This document shows, one piece after another, positions 40,318 to 49,619 of a stretch of 64,000 nt of DNA (positions are counted from its first letter, which is position 1; the number at the start of each line of letters is the position of its first letter). This stretch comes from Singulisphaera acidiphila DSM 18658. Its GTDB lineage: Bacteria; Planctomycetota; Planctomycetia; Isosphaerales; Isosphaeraceae. The position numbers were made by a program, and so were the translations under genes. The DNA is taken from assembly GCF_000242455.2 (NCBI RefSeq), contig NC_019892.1:8752744-8816743 (forward strand), read 5' to 3'. The notes beneath the pieces are model-generated. The model saw only the letters and a list, made by a program, of their open reading frames with translations. It did no database searches and was not told where the DNA came from.

Positions 40318-40397
40318 CGATCATTCTCCCAAGACGGCTCAGAGTGATTTGTCCTTGAACGCGAAACGACAGCAACAGCGAGAGATGCCCAAACCCA

Positions 40398-43300
40398 TTA
40401 ACGCTTCATGAGCATTTCATCCAGGTTCAAAAGCACGTTACCAACGACCGTCCAGGCGGCCAGCTCGGCAACGTCGGAACCGGCGGGCACCGGCCCCAGC
40501 GGGTTGGCAGCCAGGTCATTGGCCCGCTTGAGATCCTTGGTAAACGGCGGGCGACTGGTCTCAAAGAGCCGGACCAAACGTTCGACTTCGACGTCACTCG
40601 GCGGCCGAGACAGGCAGAGTTGGAACCCGAACTTGACCTTCTCGGCGGCCGACCCACCCCGCGCGGCGATCCGCCGCGCCAGCGCCTGGGCCGCCTCGAT
40701 ATAGACCGGATCGTTCAGCGTAACCAGAGCCTGGAGCGGCGTGTTCGTCCGCATCCGCCGCACAATGCAGACCTCGCGGTTAGGGGCGTCGAAGGTCGCC
40801 ATCGAGGGATAAGGATTCGATCGTCTCCAGGTCGTGTAGAGACCGCGACGGTATTTATCGGCCCCCGGGCTGGTCGTCCAGTCGATCCCACCGCCGAACG
40901 CAGCGCTCAAGCCCGACGACGGCTGCGGCGGCTTGACCGGCGGCCCATACATCTTAGGACTGAGCAACCCACTCACCGCGAGCGACTGGTCGCGGATCAT
41001 CTCGGCCGAGAGCCGGAACCGAGGACCGCGCGAAAGAAGCTGGTTATCCGGGTCGCGGTTGAGCAATTCGGGGTCGACCCGCGAGTCTTGCCGGTAGGCC
41101 GCCGAGGTCACCAGCAGCTTGATGAACCCTTTCAGATCCCAGCCCCCGCGCACCAGTTCGACCGCCAGCCAGTCGAGCAGTTCAGGGTGGGTCGGCGGCT
41201 CTCCTTGCGAGCCGAATTCCTCACTCGTCAGCACCAGGCCCGCGCCAAAGATTTGCTCCCAACAGCGATTGGCGATCACCCGGGCCGTCAGCGGGTTCTC
41301 CTCGGCCACCAGCCAACGCGCCAGCGCCAGCCGATCGACCGGACTCCCTTCCGGGAGCGGCGGGAACGTAGCAGGGACTCCTTCGCCAACGTCCTGCCCC
41401 TGGTCGAGATAGTTGCCTCGGCGCTGGAGCTTCGTCATTCGACGGTCCGCCTTGGCGAGTTCGCGCTGGACCGGCACGCTTGTGTCGGGCTTGATCGCGG
41501 CCAACTCTTTCTCGACCACCGCGAGCCGCTCACGCGGAGCCTTCAACTCGGGCGCGACGAGGGCCCGGTAGTGCTTCGCCAGTTCTTGGCTCTGCGCATC
41601 GGTGCGGGCGGCTCGCGGTGTTCTCAGAACGGCCAGCACATTCTCCGGCGTCCGGGCAAGTTCCCCGGCACGTTCGTCGTCGGAGACCAGGAGCCGGAAT
41701 CGGCCGAGCGTATGCTTCGCTCGCTTGGAGACCTGCTCAATCGCGATAGTCAAAGTCGAGCCCGGCTCGACCACCAGCGGGGTCGCGGTCAGGAGCGTCA
41801 AGGCACGGGGGCGACCAGCCATTCCGCCCGGCCCCCAGCCCTGGGTAGCCACTTTCGTGTTGTTCAAGACGTCCGCTGCGCTCGACGACGTCTCCGGATC
41901 CTCGCTGAACGCCGCCACGAAACTTACGTCCTTGGCTGCGCTGAGCGGAAACTCCACACTCGGGTGCGGAGCCGCCTTAACTAGCTGCGTCCAGACCGGC
42001 TCCCGCTTCTCGTCGAACAGGCTGATCCGAAATCCGCTGAGCCGCGTGTGGAGGTCGTTATCCGTCCGGTTCCAGATCGCAACCCGGTCGACCGCTTGCA
42101 CCTGCTTCAGGTCGACCTCCCACCAAGGGTTGTCCGAGACCAAAGTGTGCGTCGTCGACTTCCCCTCGGCATAGTGGCCGTTGGTGTTACCGTCGATCGC
42201 CAGCTTAGCCGGGCCATCAAATCCGGTACTGCTCTGCGTGGCCTCACCCCGGGGCGACACGTTCTCGGAACCGCTGAAGACCTGCACTTCGGCCAGCGAA
42301 AGGATCTTCTGTTCGCCCGGGATCTCGACCCGCAAGAACCGGCCGGCCGACCGGCCATCCCCAGGCGGCGTGACCGACGCCACGACCCGGGAGACCATGA
42401 AGTTCCCCCCCGGCGCATGCCCCGGCCCTCGGTCGGGCAACGTCTCATGCGGCAGGGTCTCGAGTCGCAGGGCGGTGAGTCGTCCCCCGTCCGCAGCCAC
42501 CTTCAGCGTGTAGATATCAGTGTTTGCACCGGCCGTTTCGACGAGGACGGATTGATCGTCGAGCAGCGAGAGCTTGGCCGCGCTCTGCGGCTTCATTGCG
42601 ACAGGCCGGAGCGGCTTCCAGCGGAGCTCGGTCGGAAACGACTCCTCCCATCGCTGCTGACTGGCGATTAGTTCGGGAATGGGCGTCTCGAACACCTTCT
42701 TCTTGAGGGCAATCGCTTCGCTTTCCAGAGCCGCTTTGCGCTGGTTTTGGTCGTCGGAGAAGAACGTGATCAGCGGACTCTCGTCCTTGAGATCACGGTC
42801 TTGTGTATTGTTGAAGAACGCAAAGAGTTTGAAATATTCTTCTTGCGTGAGTGGATCATACTTGTGGTCGTGGCACTGGGCGCAGGCGATCGTCGTCCCC
42901 ATCCAGACGGCCATGGTCGTGTTGACCCGGTCGACGACGGCGACGTTGCGGAACTCCTCGTCGTTGGTCCCGCCTTCATTGTTGGTCAGTGTATTGCGAT
43001 GGAAGGCGGTCGCGATCAGTTGCTCTTCGGTCGGGTTCGGCAAGAGGTCGCCAGCGAGTTGTTCGATGGTGAATCGGTCGAACGGCTTGTTGGCGTTGAG
43101 CGACCGGATGACGTAGTCGCGGTAGCCCCAGATTGTTCGGGGGGGGTCGTCGGCGTAACCGGCCGAGTCGGCATAGCGGGCGAGGTCGAGCCACATCCGA
43201 GCCCAGTGCTCGCCGTAGGCTTGCTTGTCGAGCAACCGGTCGACGAGATGGTCGTACGCGTCGGGACTTTTATCGTTGACGAATACATCGACTTCCTCGA

Positions 43301-43937
43301 GGGTCGGCGGCAACCCGGTCAGATCGAGGCTCAACCGCCGGATCAAGGTGAACCGGTCGGCCTCGGTCTTGGGCTTGAGCTTTTCCTGTTCCAGGCGGGC
43401 GAGGATGAAGTCGTCGACGGCGGTCCTCAGCCAGGCGGTGTCACCGACCTTGGGCAGCGGCGGTCTGACCGGCTTGGTGTACGACCAGTGTTTGGCATAC
43501 GGCGCTCCTTGCCGCACCCATTCGTTCAGCAGTTCCACATCCTTCGGTGAAAGCGCTTTACCGATTTCCTTCGGCGGCATCTTCTCGATCGGGTCGTCGG
43601 AAAGGATGCGCTGAATCAGTTCGCTCTCGTCGGGATTCCCTCGAACGATGGCCGCATACCCCCCGAGGTCGGCGAACGCCCCGGCCTCGTTGTCGAGGCG
43701 CAACGGTTTGGTGACCCCTTTCCGCTTGGCGGCATCCGGCCCGTGGCAGGTGAAGCAGGCATTCGAGAGGATCGGCCGAATTTCGCGGTTGAAGTCGATC
43801 GGCCGGGCCGGCGGGTCACCCGCCAACGCACTTCCACCGGCCAGAAGTGCGAACGCCGTCGCCAAGACGAACGCGGCGAACGGCGAGCGGAGGAGCCGAC
43901 TCTCGATCGATCTCGTCGACGCGGGCGTACCGTGCAT
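40398..43937 (-). CDS. Large diheme PSCyt1/PSCyt2/PSD1 cytochrome with F5/8-type-C-like insert (cassette 5)
   Basis: At 1179 residues the largest of the five. A signal segment (about 19-40) precedes C61-FT-C64-H65; the second heme motif is C352-AQ-C355-H356 with DHKYDPLTQEEYF. Residues ~530-665 look like a discoidin/F5-8C carbohydrate-binding domain (LSLAEVQVFSG; AIDGNTNGHYAEGKS; NPWWEVDLKQVQAVDRVAIWNR). PSD1 lies at the end (LTARVIANRCWEQIFGAGLV; NREVCIVRRMRTNTPLQALV). The inserted domain suggests direct contact with a glycan (inference). No strong ribosome-binding site is seen before ATG 43937. Confidence 0.9.
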   Translation of the reverse strand: MHGTPASTRSIESRLLRSPFAAFVLATAFALLAGGSALAGDPPARPIDFNREIRPILSNACFTCHGPDAAKRKGVTKPLRLDNEAGAFADLGGYAAIVRGNPDESELIQRILSDDPIEKMPPKEIGKALSPKDVELLNEWVRQGAPYAKHWSYTKPVRPPLPKVGDTAWLRTAVDDFILARLEQEKLKPKTEADRFTLIRRLSLDLTGLPPTLEEVDVFVNDKSPDAYDHLVDRLLDKQAYGEHWARMWLDLARYADSAGYADDPPRTIWGYRDYVIRSLNANKPFDRFTIEQLAGDLLPNPTEEQLIATAFHRNTLTNNEGGTNDEEFRNVAVVDRVNTTMAVWMGTTIACAQCHDHKYDPLTQEEYFKLFAFFNNTQDRDLKDESPLITFFSDDQNQRKAALESEAIALKKKVFETPIPELIASQQRWEESFPTELRWKPLRPVAMKPQSAAKLSLLDDQSVLVETAGANTDIYTLKVAADGGRLTALRLETLPHETLPDRGPGHAPGGNFMVSRVVASVTPPGDGRSAGRFLRVEIPGEQKILSLAEVQVFSGSENVSPRGEATQSSTGFDGPAKLAIDGNTNGHYAEGKSTTHTLVSDNPWWEVDLKQVQAVDRVAIWNRTDNDLHTRLSGFRISLFDEKREPVWTQLVKAAPHPSVEFPLSAAKDVSFVAAFSEDPETSSSAADVLNNTKVATQGWGPGGMAGRPRALTLLTATPLVVEPGSTLTIAIEQVSKRAKHTLGRFRLLVSDDERAGELARTPENVLAVLRTPRAARTDAQSQELAKHYRALVAPELKAPRERLAVVEKELAAIKPDTSVPVQRELAKADRRMTKLQRRGNYLDQGQDVGEGVPATFPPLPEGSPVDRLALARWLVAEENPLTARVIANRCWEQIFGAGLVLTSEEFGSQGEPPTHPELLDWLAVELVRGGWDLKGFIKLLVTSAAYRQDSRVDPELLNRDPDNQLLSRGPRFRLSAEMIRDQSLAVSGLLSPKMYGPPVKPPQPSSGLSAAFGGGIDWTTSPGADKYRRGLYTTWRRSNPYPSMATFDAPNREVCIVRRMRTNTPLQALVTLNDPVYIEAAQALARRIAARGGSAAEKVKFGFQLCLSRPPSDVEVERLVRLFETSRPPFTKDLKRANDLAANPLGPVPAGSDVAELAAWTVVGNVLLNLDEMLMKR

Positions 43938-44250
43938 GGTTACAACCGTTTAGGCAATAAGGTGGGTGGGATGGCGCATTGCTGCGCCACAGCCTGGCGG
44001 AGTCATCCAGAAGTATAACGCATCGTCCGCCCCTCAAGCGAGAGCCTCGCCCTGCCCGTCCGGGAGAGTCGCTAAAGACAAGCGTTACAGTCCCGGGTGG
44101 CCGAGCGGTCGTCCTTGCGACCCCAGATCCAGGGCATGTGTTCATCGAGATCGACACGCGCTCGGGAGAGCCAGGACGTCAATGGCGACGGCGTCAAAGT
44201 CTCTGGCAAAACCCCTTGCACAGCAATAGGCCGTCCACTATAAATGACGC
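43938..44250. other. Divergent intergenic region with hairpin and XRE promoter
   Basis: This gap separates cassette 5 (minus) from the XRE-cupin gene (plus). It contains a perfect stem-loop, TGGCGCA at 43972-43978 and TGCGCCA at 43983-43989, 35 nt upstream of the cytochrome start in a GGTGGGTGGGA context. The plus-strand promoter is listed separately. No gene is seen. Confidence 0.5.
44216..44244 (+). promoter_or_regulatory. Sigma-70-type promoter for XRE-cupin gene, probably leaderless
   Basis: TTGCAC (44216-44221) and TATAAA (44239-44244) are separated by exactly 17 nt, close to the consensus housekeeping promoter. The expected transcription start is at or within a base or two of ATG 44251, and no ribosome-binding site is present. 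The mRNA is therefore likely leaderless. Confidence 0.6.
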
Positions 44251-44269
44251 ATGACCACTATAATAGACG
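44235..44269 (+). promoter_or_regulatory. Direct repeat overlapping the -10 box and start codon (autoregulation site candidate)
   Basis: CCACTATAAATGACG (44235-44249) recurs as CCACTATAATAGACG (44255-44269), 13 of 15 bases identical. The copies are 20 bp apart, two helical turns. One copy covers the -10 box and the other the first codons of the XRE regulator gene. That is the position expected for self-repression. Confidence 0.45.
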
Positions 44270-44817
44270 ACACAGGCGCTCGGATCGCCCGCCGCCTTCG
44301 GCTTGAGCGCGATGCGCGCGGCTGGTCCCTGGCGGACTTGGCCGAGCGTTCGACTGTCTCCAAGGCAACCATCAGCAAGATCGAACGCGAGGAAATGAGT
44401 CCGACCGCCGTGATCCTGGTGCGGCTGGCCGGGGCCTTCGACCTGACCCTCGCGGGCCTTTTGCTGAGGGCTGAGGGGGAAGGGGAGCGGTTGTCGCGGG
44501 CCGTCGATCAGCCGGTCTGGCGCGATCCCGACACAGGCTACCTGCGCAAGCAGGTATTCATTCGACCCGACCATCCGCTGGAGCTCGCCCAGATCGAGCT
44601 GCCCGCCGGACAGCGCGTGGTGTTACCGGCCTCGTCCTATGCGCACATCCGTCAGGTCATCTGGGTACGGGCGGGCGAACTCGTCATCCTGGAGGGGGGC
44701 GAGCGGCACGTGCTAGGACCCGGCGACTGCCTCGGATTCGGCCCACCGTCCGAGGTGACCCTGGCTAACGAAACCAGCACATCCTGCACTTATGTCGTCG
44801 TACTTGCTCGGAGTTAG
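44251..44817 (+). CDS. XRE-family transcriptional regulator with C-terminal cupin domain
   Basis: A 188-residue regulator. Residues ~10-70 form an HTH of the XRE/Cro type (IARRLRLERDARGWSLADLA; STVSKATISKIEREEMSPT). Residues ~100-186 form a single cupin (LAQIELPAGQRVVLPASSYA; VWVRAGELVILEGGERHVLGPGDCLGF) that probably binds a small ligand or metal. Proteins of this layout regulate amino acid, polyamine or antibiotic-related genes. The GNAT acetyltransferase starts 5 nt after its stop and is the obvious target. Promoter and repeat at the start codon suggest autoregulation. Confidence 0.88.
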   Translation: MTTIIDDTGARIARRLRLERDARGWSLADLAERSTVSKATISKIEREEMSPTAVILVRLAGAFDLTLAGLLLRAEGEGERLSRAVDQPVWRDPDTGYLRKQVFIRPDHPLELAQIELPAGQRVVLPASSYAHIRQVIWVRAGELVILEGGERHVLGPGDCLGFGPPSEVTLANETSTSCTYVVVLARS

Positions 44818-44822
44818 CTGCG

Positions 44823-45395
44823 ATGCCCGAGATCGAAATCAAAACCTTGAGCGCCTCGCCAAAGATTTGCGAGATGCTGAGCGAAATTCTCACGGAGGTG
44901 GTCGCAAACGGTGGATCGGTCAGCTTCATGCACCCGCTCGAGCCGGAAAAGGCGGGAGCGTTCTGGGAGGACGCGCTGGCAGCGGCAGCCCGGGACGAAC
45001 GGATTGTTCTGGGGGCCTGGGATGGCGAAATCTTGGCTGGCACAGTCACCCTGCTGCTCAATTGTCCGCCCAACCAGCCGCACCGGGCCGAAATCGCCAA
45101 GCTGATGACCCGCCTGAGCCATCGGGGGCGAGGCGTGGCAGTGGCCTTGATGCGAGCAGCCGAGGACTTCGCCGTGCAGCGGGAGCGCACCCTCTTGGTG
45201 CTTGACACCGCGGCCGAGGGCGGGGCATCGGGGTTGTATGAAAGGCTAGGGTTCACACTCGCCGGAACGATCCCAGACTATGCGCTGAAGCCGCATGGGG
45301 GACTGACCGGAACCCAGATCTATTGGAAACGCATCGGAGCTGATCCTGCAAAGGCAGACTCCAATGCGAGCGGCATTCCTCAACTCACGCGGTGA
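44823..45395 (+). CDS. GNAT-family N-acetyltransferase
   Basis: A 190-residue GNAT enzyme. The acetyl-CoA binding region is AEIAKLMTRLSHRGRGVAVALMRAAEDFA (R-G-x-G-x-A motif), with the C-terminal GGASGLYERLGFTLAGTIPDYALKPHGG block and a final strand GTQIYWKRI. It transfers an acetyl group from acetyl-CoA to an amine; the acceptor is unknown. It is translated from the same mRNA as the XRE-cupin regulator, with a 5-nt gap. The last ~20 residues look unstructured. Confidence 0.87.
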   Translation: MPEIEIKTLSASPKICEMLSEILTEVVANGGSVSFMHPLEPEKAGAFWEDALAAAARDERIVLGAWDGEILAGTVTLLLNCPPNQPHRAEIAKLMTRLSHRGRGVAVALMRAAEDFAVQRERTLLVLDTAAEGGASGLYERLGFTLAGTIPDYALKPHGGLTGTQIYWKRIGADPAKADSNASGIPQLTR

Positions 45396-45488
45396 GAACC
45401 CCAACATATCCGCGTCCAGCGCCCGGTAAAAGTCTCGTCGTCAGCTTCCTCCATCGTTCGCTCCAGAACCGGTAACTCCAAAGGACCT

Positions 45489-45525
45489 GGGGGGCCGGGG
45501 CTCGAAGCTGAGACTCCGGCCCCCC
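45489..45525. terminator. GC-rich stem-loop between convergent genes
   Basis: GGGGGGCCGG (45489-45498) pairs with CCGGCCCCCC (45516-45525) around a 17-nt loop. It lies between the GNAT gene (plus, ends 45395) and the cupredoxin fusion gene (minus, ends 45597). A nearby short direct repeat ATCCTCCGGCT occurs at about 45534 and 45572. It probably ends transcription in one or both directions. Confidence 0.5.
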
Positions 45526-45596
45526 CCTTGGATCATCCTCCGGCTGAAGGCTCAAGCCGACGGAGCCGTTTGCAATCCTCCGGCTCAGCCGTCGCT

Positions 45597-48500
45597 TCAT
45601 TTCACGATCATGACCCCATTCATCACCATCCAGTGGCCGGGAAATGTGCAGACGTACGGATAACGTCCTTTCTCGGTCGGGGCCCGGAACGAAATGACGA
45701 ACTGGTCCTGGGGAGCGACCATGTCGGTATGGAACAACACGTCGTCCGACTTGGGAATGTAGTGGCGCGCGACCGCGTCAGGTTCCGCGATGATCTTGTT
45801 GATGAGGTCGCCGATGCGAGGCAGAGAGTCCGGCCGGATCAAGGCCCAATTATGAGGGACCACATCCGGATTCCTGAACGTCAACTGCACGGTCTCACCG
45901 GCCTGGACCTCAAACGAAGCAGGAGTGAAAGTCAGATTCTTCCCTGCCTCGATCGTGATCGGTCGCGCGTTCGGGAGCTTCTGACGCCAAGGATTGGGCT
46001 TCGTGTGAGTCGCGAGTGCGAGGTCGCTAAGAATCGGGTGGGCCGCAATGACCTTAGTGGCCGGACGATAGCCGGGGAAGCCCGTGAACGGAGCCGCAAG
46101 CTTGTGGACCGTCGCGAACAGGTCGACCGGCTGCGAGGAGCCCACACGCAAGTGGAGGTGGAGTTGATTGACGGGCTGCAAGTCGGGGATCTCGAGGAAG
46201 AGGGTTCGTCCATCCTCGAGGAGGGTGACCGAACGAATCGCGAGCGGGTCGTGCCCAGGCATGCTCGGGTGATGGGGTGAAAACTCCTGCGAGCCGTAGC
46301 CCGGCCCATAGCGATAATTCCAGGCCTGGGCGAACTGGTTCCCCGGCGCCTCGGCCACCGCACGATCGACGGGCGAGGAAAAGGTGACGAGCATCCCGTT
46401 CTCTCGGGCATGAATCTCGACCGGCAACTGGACCGGATCACCGGTGTAGCGGACCCGCTGGAACGCGCCGTCGGCCGGCGTGTACGTGCCCCAACCGGTC
46501 ATTCCGGAGAGATAGAGTTGGCCGTCCTTGGGGTTGAACCGAGCGCGATGGACCCCCGAGAGAAAATCACCGGGGAGCGGGACGGCGGCTCCTTGGGGTT
46601 GGCCATCCACCTGATCGCGAAGCAGGAGGAAATGGGTGCCGGCCCCGTGGGAGAGGTGGATCATCTGCCCTTTGAGCGGTCCCCAGCGATCGTCGGGGAC
46701 CGTCACCTGGCCACCGCTCGAGTTGTCCAGGCCACGGGGCATGTAGACCAAGGGAAGGTCAGGCGGGAGCCCCCCTTTGGGACCTCCGTAACCGTAGAAA
46801 CCTCCAGGGCGAATCTCACAGATCATCGAGGCCGGGGTCCAATCCCCTTCCGAGCAAGGAACCGTGAGCACGCCTTCGGGCGAAAGGCCAAGGCCGTCGG
46901 GGTTGCGGAAGCCGGTTGCCAGGACTGCGACATCTTTCCCGTTGGGGTCGATCCGGATCAGCCCCTGGTTGCCCGACGCCGTGTAGAACCGGCCGGCCGG
47001 GTCGCGCTGAAGACCGGCGATGAAGTCGTGGCCGGCGGCCGAGGTCACATAAGCGTTGCTCACGCACTCATAAAAATCAATCTCGCCGTCATCATTGAGG
47101 TCGCGCAGTCGGGTGATCTGGTCGCGGCCGAGGACGTAGACCTGGCCTTCGGCGATCACGAGGCCAAGAGCGTGGTGGAGTCCCGAGGCGACCCGGCGCC
47201 AGCGGACGGCGGCCCGCGCATCGTTGAGCCCGTCGACGCGCCAGACGTCGCCGGTCATCGTGCAGAGGAAGGCCGTGCCATCGGCAAGGAAGTCGTGGTC
47301 GCCGAAGAACATCAGGGCGTTCCACGGATTCTTGAATGGCACTTCGATCGTGTCGACCGCATAAGGCCGGGTGTCGTTCATCGTCACCTTGGTCTCGAGC
47401 ACTTGCGGCCATTGCGGCGATCCGCCGCGCACCAGCGAGGCGAGGGGGTGCGTGGCAGCCGGCCCCACGACGCGGCTGAACCGACCCTCCTCGACCCAAG
47501 GAGCGTCGAGCATCTCGACTTCACCGATCCGATACGAGAAGACGACCCGTTTGCCGTGCCGGTAGAACCCGTGGTAAACGAACGGTTCGTCGGGCTTCTT
47601 GCCGGCCGGCCGCTCAAGCGGAGTCCCCTCCATGGTCAAGCCTTCGATCAGGCCATGGCGAAGGGGCGAAAACTTCACGAAGCCCCCCTGCCAGACCGCC
47701 TCATAGCAGAGCGTCAGCGGATTGAAACAAGCCGCCATCTCCCCGCGCTCGCCCAGGCGGACGCAGACCCCCTTGGGGACCGTCACCCCCGCTCCTCGGA
47801 AGACACCGCTGATCAACGATCCCAGGTCGGTTTTGTTCCAGCGATCGTCGATCCAGACGTCGTCGTTCTGGTTTCCCCAATGGCCGTCGCGCCCGCCGTC
47901 GAGGCCCGGGAACGGCGGCAAGAGCGAGGGGACCTCCGGCCGCTTCGCGAAGTATTCCGCCTCTTTCGCATAGAAGTCGTAGATCCGATCCCGGTTCACG
48001 GTATGGCCCCGGTTGGGCCAAAGCTCAGGGACAATCGGCCCCTTCTCATAGGTGAATTCTGCAGGAACGTGAGACTGACTGAGGATCGCGGTGGCCTTAG
48101 TATCGCCGGGCCGGCCGAGTGTCATCAAGAAGCAGACCAGGTCGAGGCGCTGGCGGGAGGTCATCGCCTCGGCCAAGCCCTCGGGCATGAGGGTCCCCTG
48201 CTCCTTCATCCCCTCAATGTCGGTCTTCGCCAGGCGAAGCGTCTTCCCCGTGGTCGCCTCGCGAAGGCCGACTTCACGTTCGGTATCGAACTGGATGTAC
48301 CCCTGGATCAAGGTCCCCTGCGTGGTCGCCACGATGGTCGCGTTGTATCCCTCCTTGACCTGCCGCTTGGGCCAGAGGAGCGACTCGACGATCTGCTCGG
48401 GGGTCAGGCAGACCCCTGCTTTCGTCAGCTCGGGGCCGATCTCCCCCCCTTGCTCGCCCACCTTGTGACACGAGAGGCAGCCGAATTGGGCGGCGGCGAA

Positions 48501-49619
48501 CACCTCGGCCCCCCGCCTGGGATCGCCCTGCTCGCGCGACTCCGCAATGAGAGTGTCGATGGTCCGCTGGTCCTCGGCCGACACCTTGGGCTTCGGCGGA
48601 AGGCCCGGGACAGGCGTGCGCGGGGTCGGTCGCGGACCGGCCGGCTTCCCTTCGAGCTGCGGCAGGAGCCAATCGAGACCGTCGAGATTGTCCTGGAGCC
48701 GTTCCTCAGCATCGTCCTGGGTATGGCCGAGGATGCCAATCGGGCCACGGTATCCGCTATCGCGAATCGTCCGAAGCAGGTCGAGGTCGAATGCTCCCTG
48801 GCCGAGCGGCAGAATCTTTCGCCCATTCTCCTCCCCCTCGGGGCCCATGCCGTTAAGGTTCAGAGCGAGCAGGTGAGGCTTCATCAAAGCAATCAGTTCA
48901 GCGAACCGCCCCACGTGGGCGTGCCCGTGGTGTAGGTTGTAGACGATTCCGACATTCGTCACGCCATCCCGCTTCAGTCGGTCGATGATGGCCACCTGAT
49001 TTTCGGGTTCGCCGAACCAACCGCCGTGGTTGTAAAGCGCGAGCGTGCAACCGATCGCCTTGGCCGCCTCGGCCAAGGGACGGAGCTTCGCCGCAGCCGC
49101 CTCGACCCGCCGGTCCTGCTCGGCCCCCGAGACCCGGTCGGCTCCGAAGTCAAGGAGTACCCAGAGCTGAGCCTTGATCCCGTGTCTCTTGAGCACATCG
49201 AGAATGAGCCGCGATTCGTTGTTCAATTCCCCGGGCGCCACCCAGAACGCGTCGAGCGCCACCCCATGCTTTTTGAGGGCCTCGATCTCGGCGTCGAACG
49301 TCGGAATATGCTCGGCCCGCCAGTCGTAGGCGAACCGCTTGAATCCGAGTCGCTCGAGCATCGCGGCCCGCTCTTCAGGTCCTCGCTTCTTGGAATCGAA
49401 CGGAACGATGCACCAGGCCACCAGATTCTCACGCGCGAAGAGCGCTTGCCCACCGTCGGCCTCAGCTCCTGCTTTACCGGAACGAGACGGATCAGTTTGA
49501 CCAGACAGTGTTTGCGCCAATAACAAGGTCGGCGCAAGGAGACCCAAAAACCACGTGCCAATCATCAGCCCGAGCCGAGAAAGCCGTCGGCCTCGACTTC
49601 TCTCTGAGTCACGCGTCAT
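45597..49619 (-). CDS. Giant secreted fusion: TIM barrel, cytochrome c, beta-propeller, azurin-like cupredoxin
   Basis: A 1340-residue protein with a signal segment near residues 18-36. Residues ~60-325 form a sugar phosphate isomerase/epimerase-type TIM barrel (CTLALYNHGGWFGEPENQ; VGIVYNLHHGHAHVGRF; GYRGPIGILGHT). A cytochrome c follows with C381-LS-C384-H385 and the EIGPELT...PEQIVESLLWP block. Next come a ~200-residue domain (DDVWIDDRWNKTDLGSLISG) and a propeller (~800-1080; GDVWRVDGLND; VLATGFRNPDGLGLSPEG). The C-terminus is a type 1 copper domain: His1256 (VVPHNWAL) and C1324-x4-H1329-x3-M1333 (VCTFPGHWMVM), as in azurin. Start ATG 49619 has CGGAGTT upstream; the longer frame starts with TTG. 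Confidence 0.88.
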   Translation of the reverse strand: MTRDSERSRGRRLSRLGLMIGTWFLGLLAPTLLLAQTLSGQTDPSRSGKAGAEADGGQALFARENLVAWCIVPFDSKKRGPEERAAMLERLGFKRFAYDWRAEHIPTFDAEIEALKKHGVALDAFWVAPGELNNESRLILDVLKRHGIKAQLWVLLDFGADRVSGAEQDRRVEAAAAKLRPLAEAAKAIGCTLALYNHGGWFGEPENQVAIIDRLKRDGVTNVGIVYNLHHGHAHVGRFAELIALMKPHLLALNLNGMGPEGEENGRKILPLGQGAFDLDLLRTIRDSGYRGPIGILGHTQDDAEERLQDNLDGLDWLLPQLEGKPAGPRPTPRTPVPGLPPKPKVSAEDQRTIDTLIAESREQGDPRRGAEVFAAAQFGCLSCHKVGEQGGEIGPELTKAGVCLTPEQIVESLLWPKRQVKEGYNATIVATTQGTLIQGYIQFDTEREVGLREATTGKTLRLAKTDIEGMKEQGTLMPEGLAEAMTSRQRLDLVCFLMTLGRPGDTKATAILSQSHVPAEFTYEKGPIVPELWPNRGHTVNRDRIYDFYAKEAEYFAKRPEVPSLLPPFPGLDGGRDGHWGNQNDDVWIDDRWNKTDLGSLISGVFRGAGVTVPKGVCVRLGERGEMAACFNPLTLCYEAVWQGGFVKFSPLRHGLIEGLTMEGTPLERPAGKKPDEPFVYHGFYRHGKRVVFSYRIGEVEMLDAPWVEEGRFSRVVGPAATHPLASLVRGGSPQWPQVLETKVTMNDTRPYAVDTIEVPFKNPWNALMFFGDHDFLADGTAFLCTMTGDVWRVDGLNDARAAVRWRRVASGLHHALGLVIAEGQVYVLGRDQITRLRDLNDDGEIDFYECVSNAYVTSAAGHDFIAGLQRDPAGRFYTASGNQGLIRIDPNGKDVAVLATGFRNPDGLGLSPEGVLTVPCSEGDWTPASMICEIRPGGFYGYGGPKGGLPPDLPLVYMPRGLDNSSGGQVTVPDDRWGPLKGQMIHLSHGAGTHFLLLRDQVDGQPQGAAVPLPGDFLSGVHRARFNPKDGQLYLSGMTGWGTYTPADGAFQRVRYTGDPVQLPVEIHARENGMLVTFSSPVDRAVAEAPGNQFAQAWNYRYGPGYGSQEFSPHHPSMPGHDPLAIRSVTLLEDGRTLFLEIPDLQPVNQLHLHLRVGSSQPVDLFATVHKLAAPFTGFPGYRPATKVIAAHPILSDLALATHTKPNPWRQKLPNARPITIEAGKNLTFTPASFEVQAGETVQLTFRNPDVVPHNWALIRPDSLPRIGDLINKIIAEPDAVARHYIPKSDDVLFHTDMVAPQDQFVISFRAPTEKGRYPYVCTFPGHWMVMNGVMIVK

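Noticed and set aside
44200-44270. CRISPR-like short direct repeat
   Set aside because: Only two copies with no spacer array; better explained as a regulatory repeat at the XRE promoter.
46410-48935. 841-residue plus-strand ORF
   Set aside because: It lies wholly antisense to the cupredoxin fusion gene, is rich in Arg, Gly and Pro without any recognisable motif, and is explained by high GC content.
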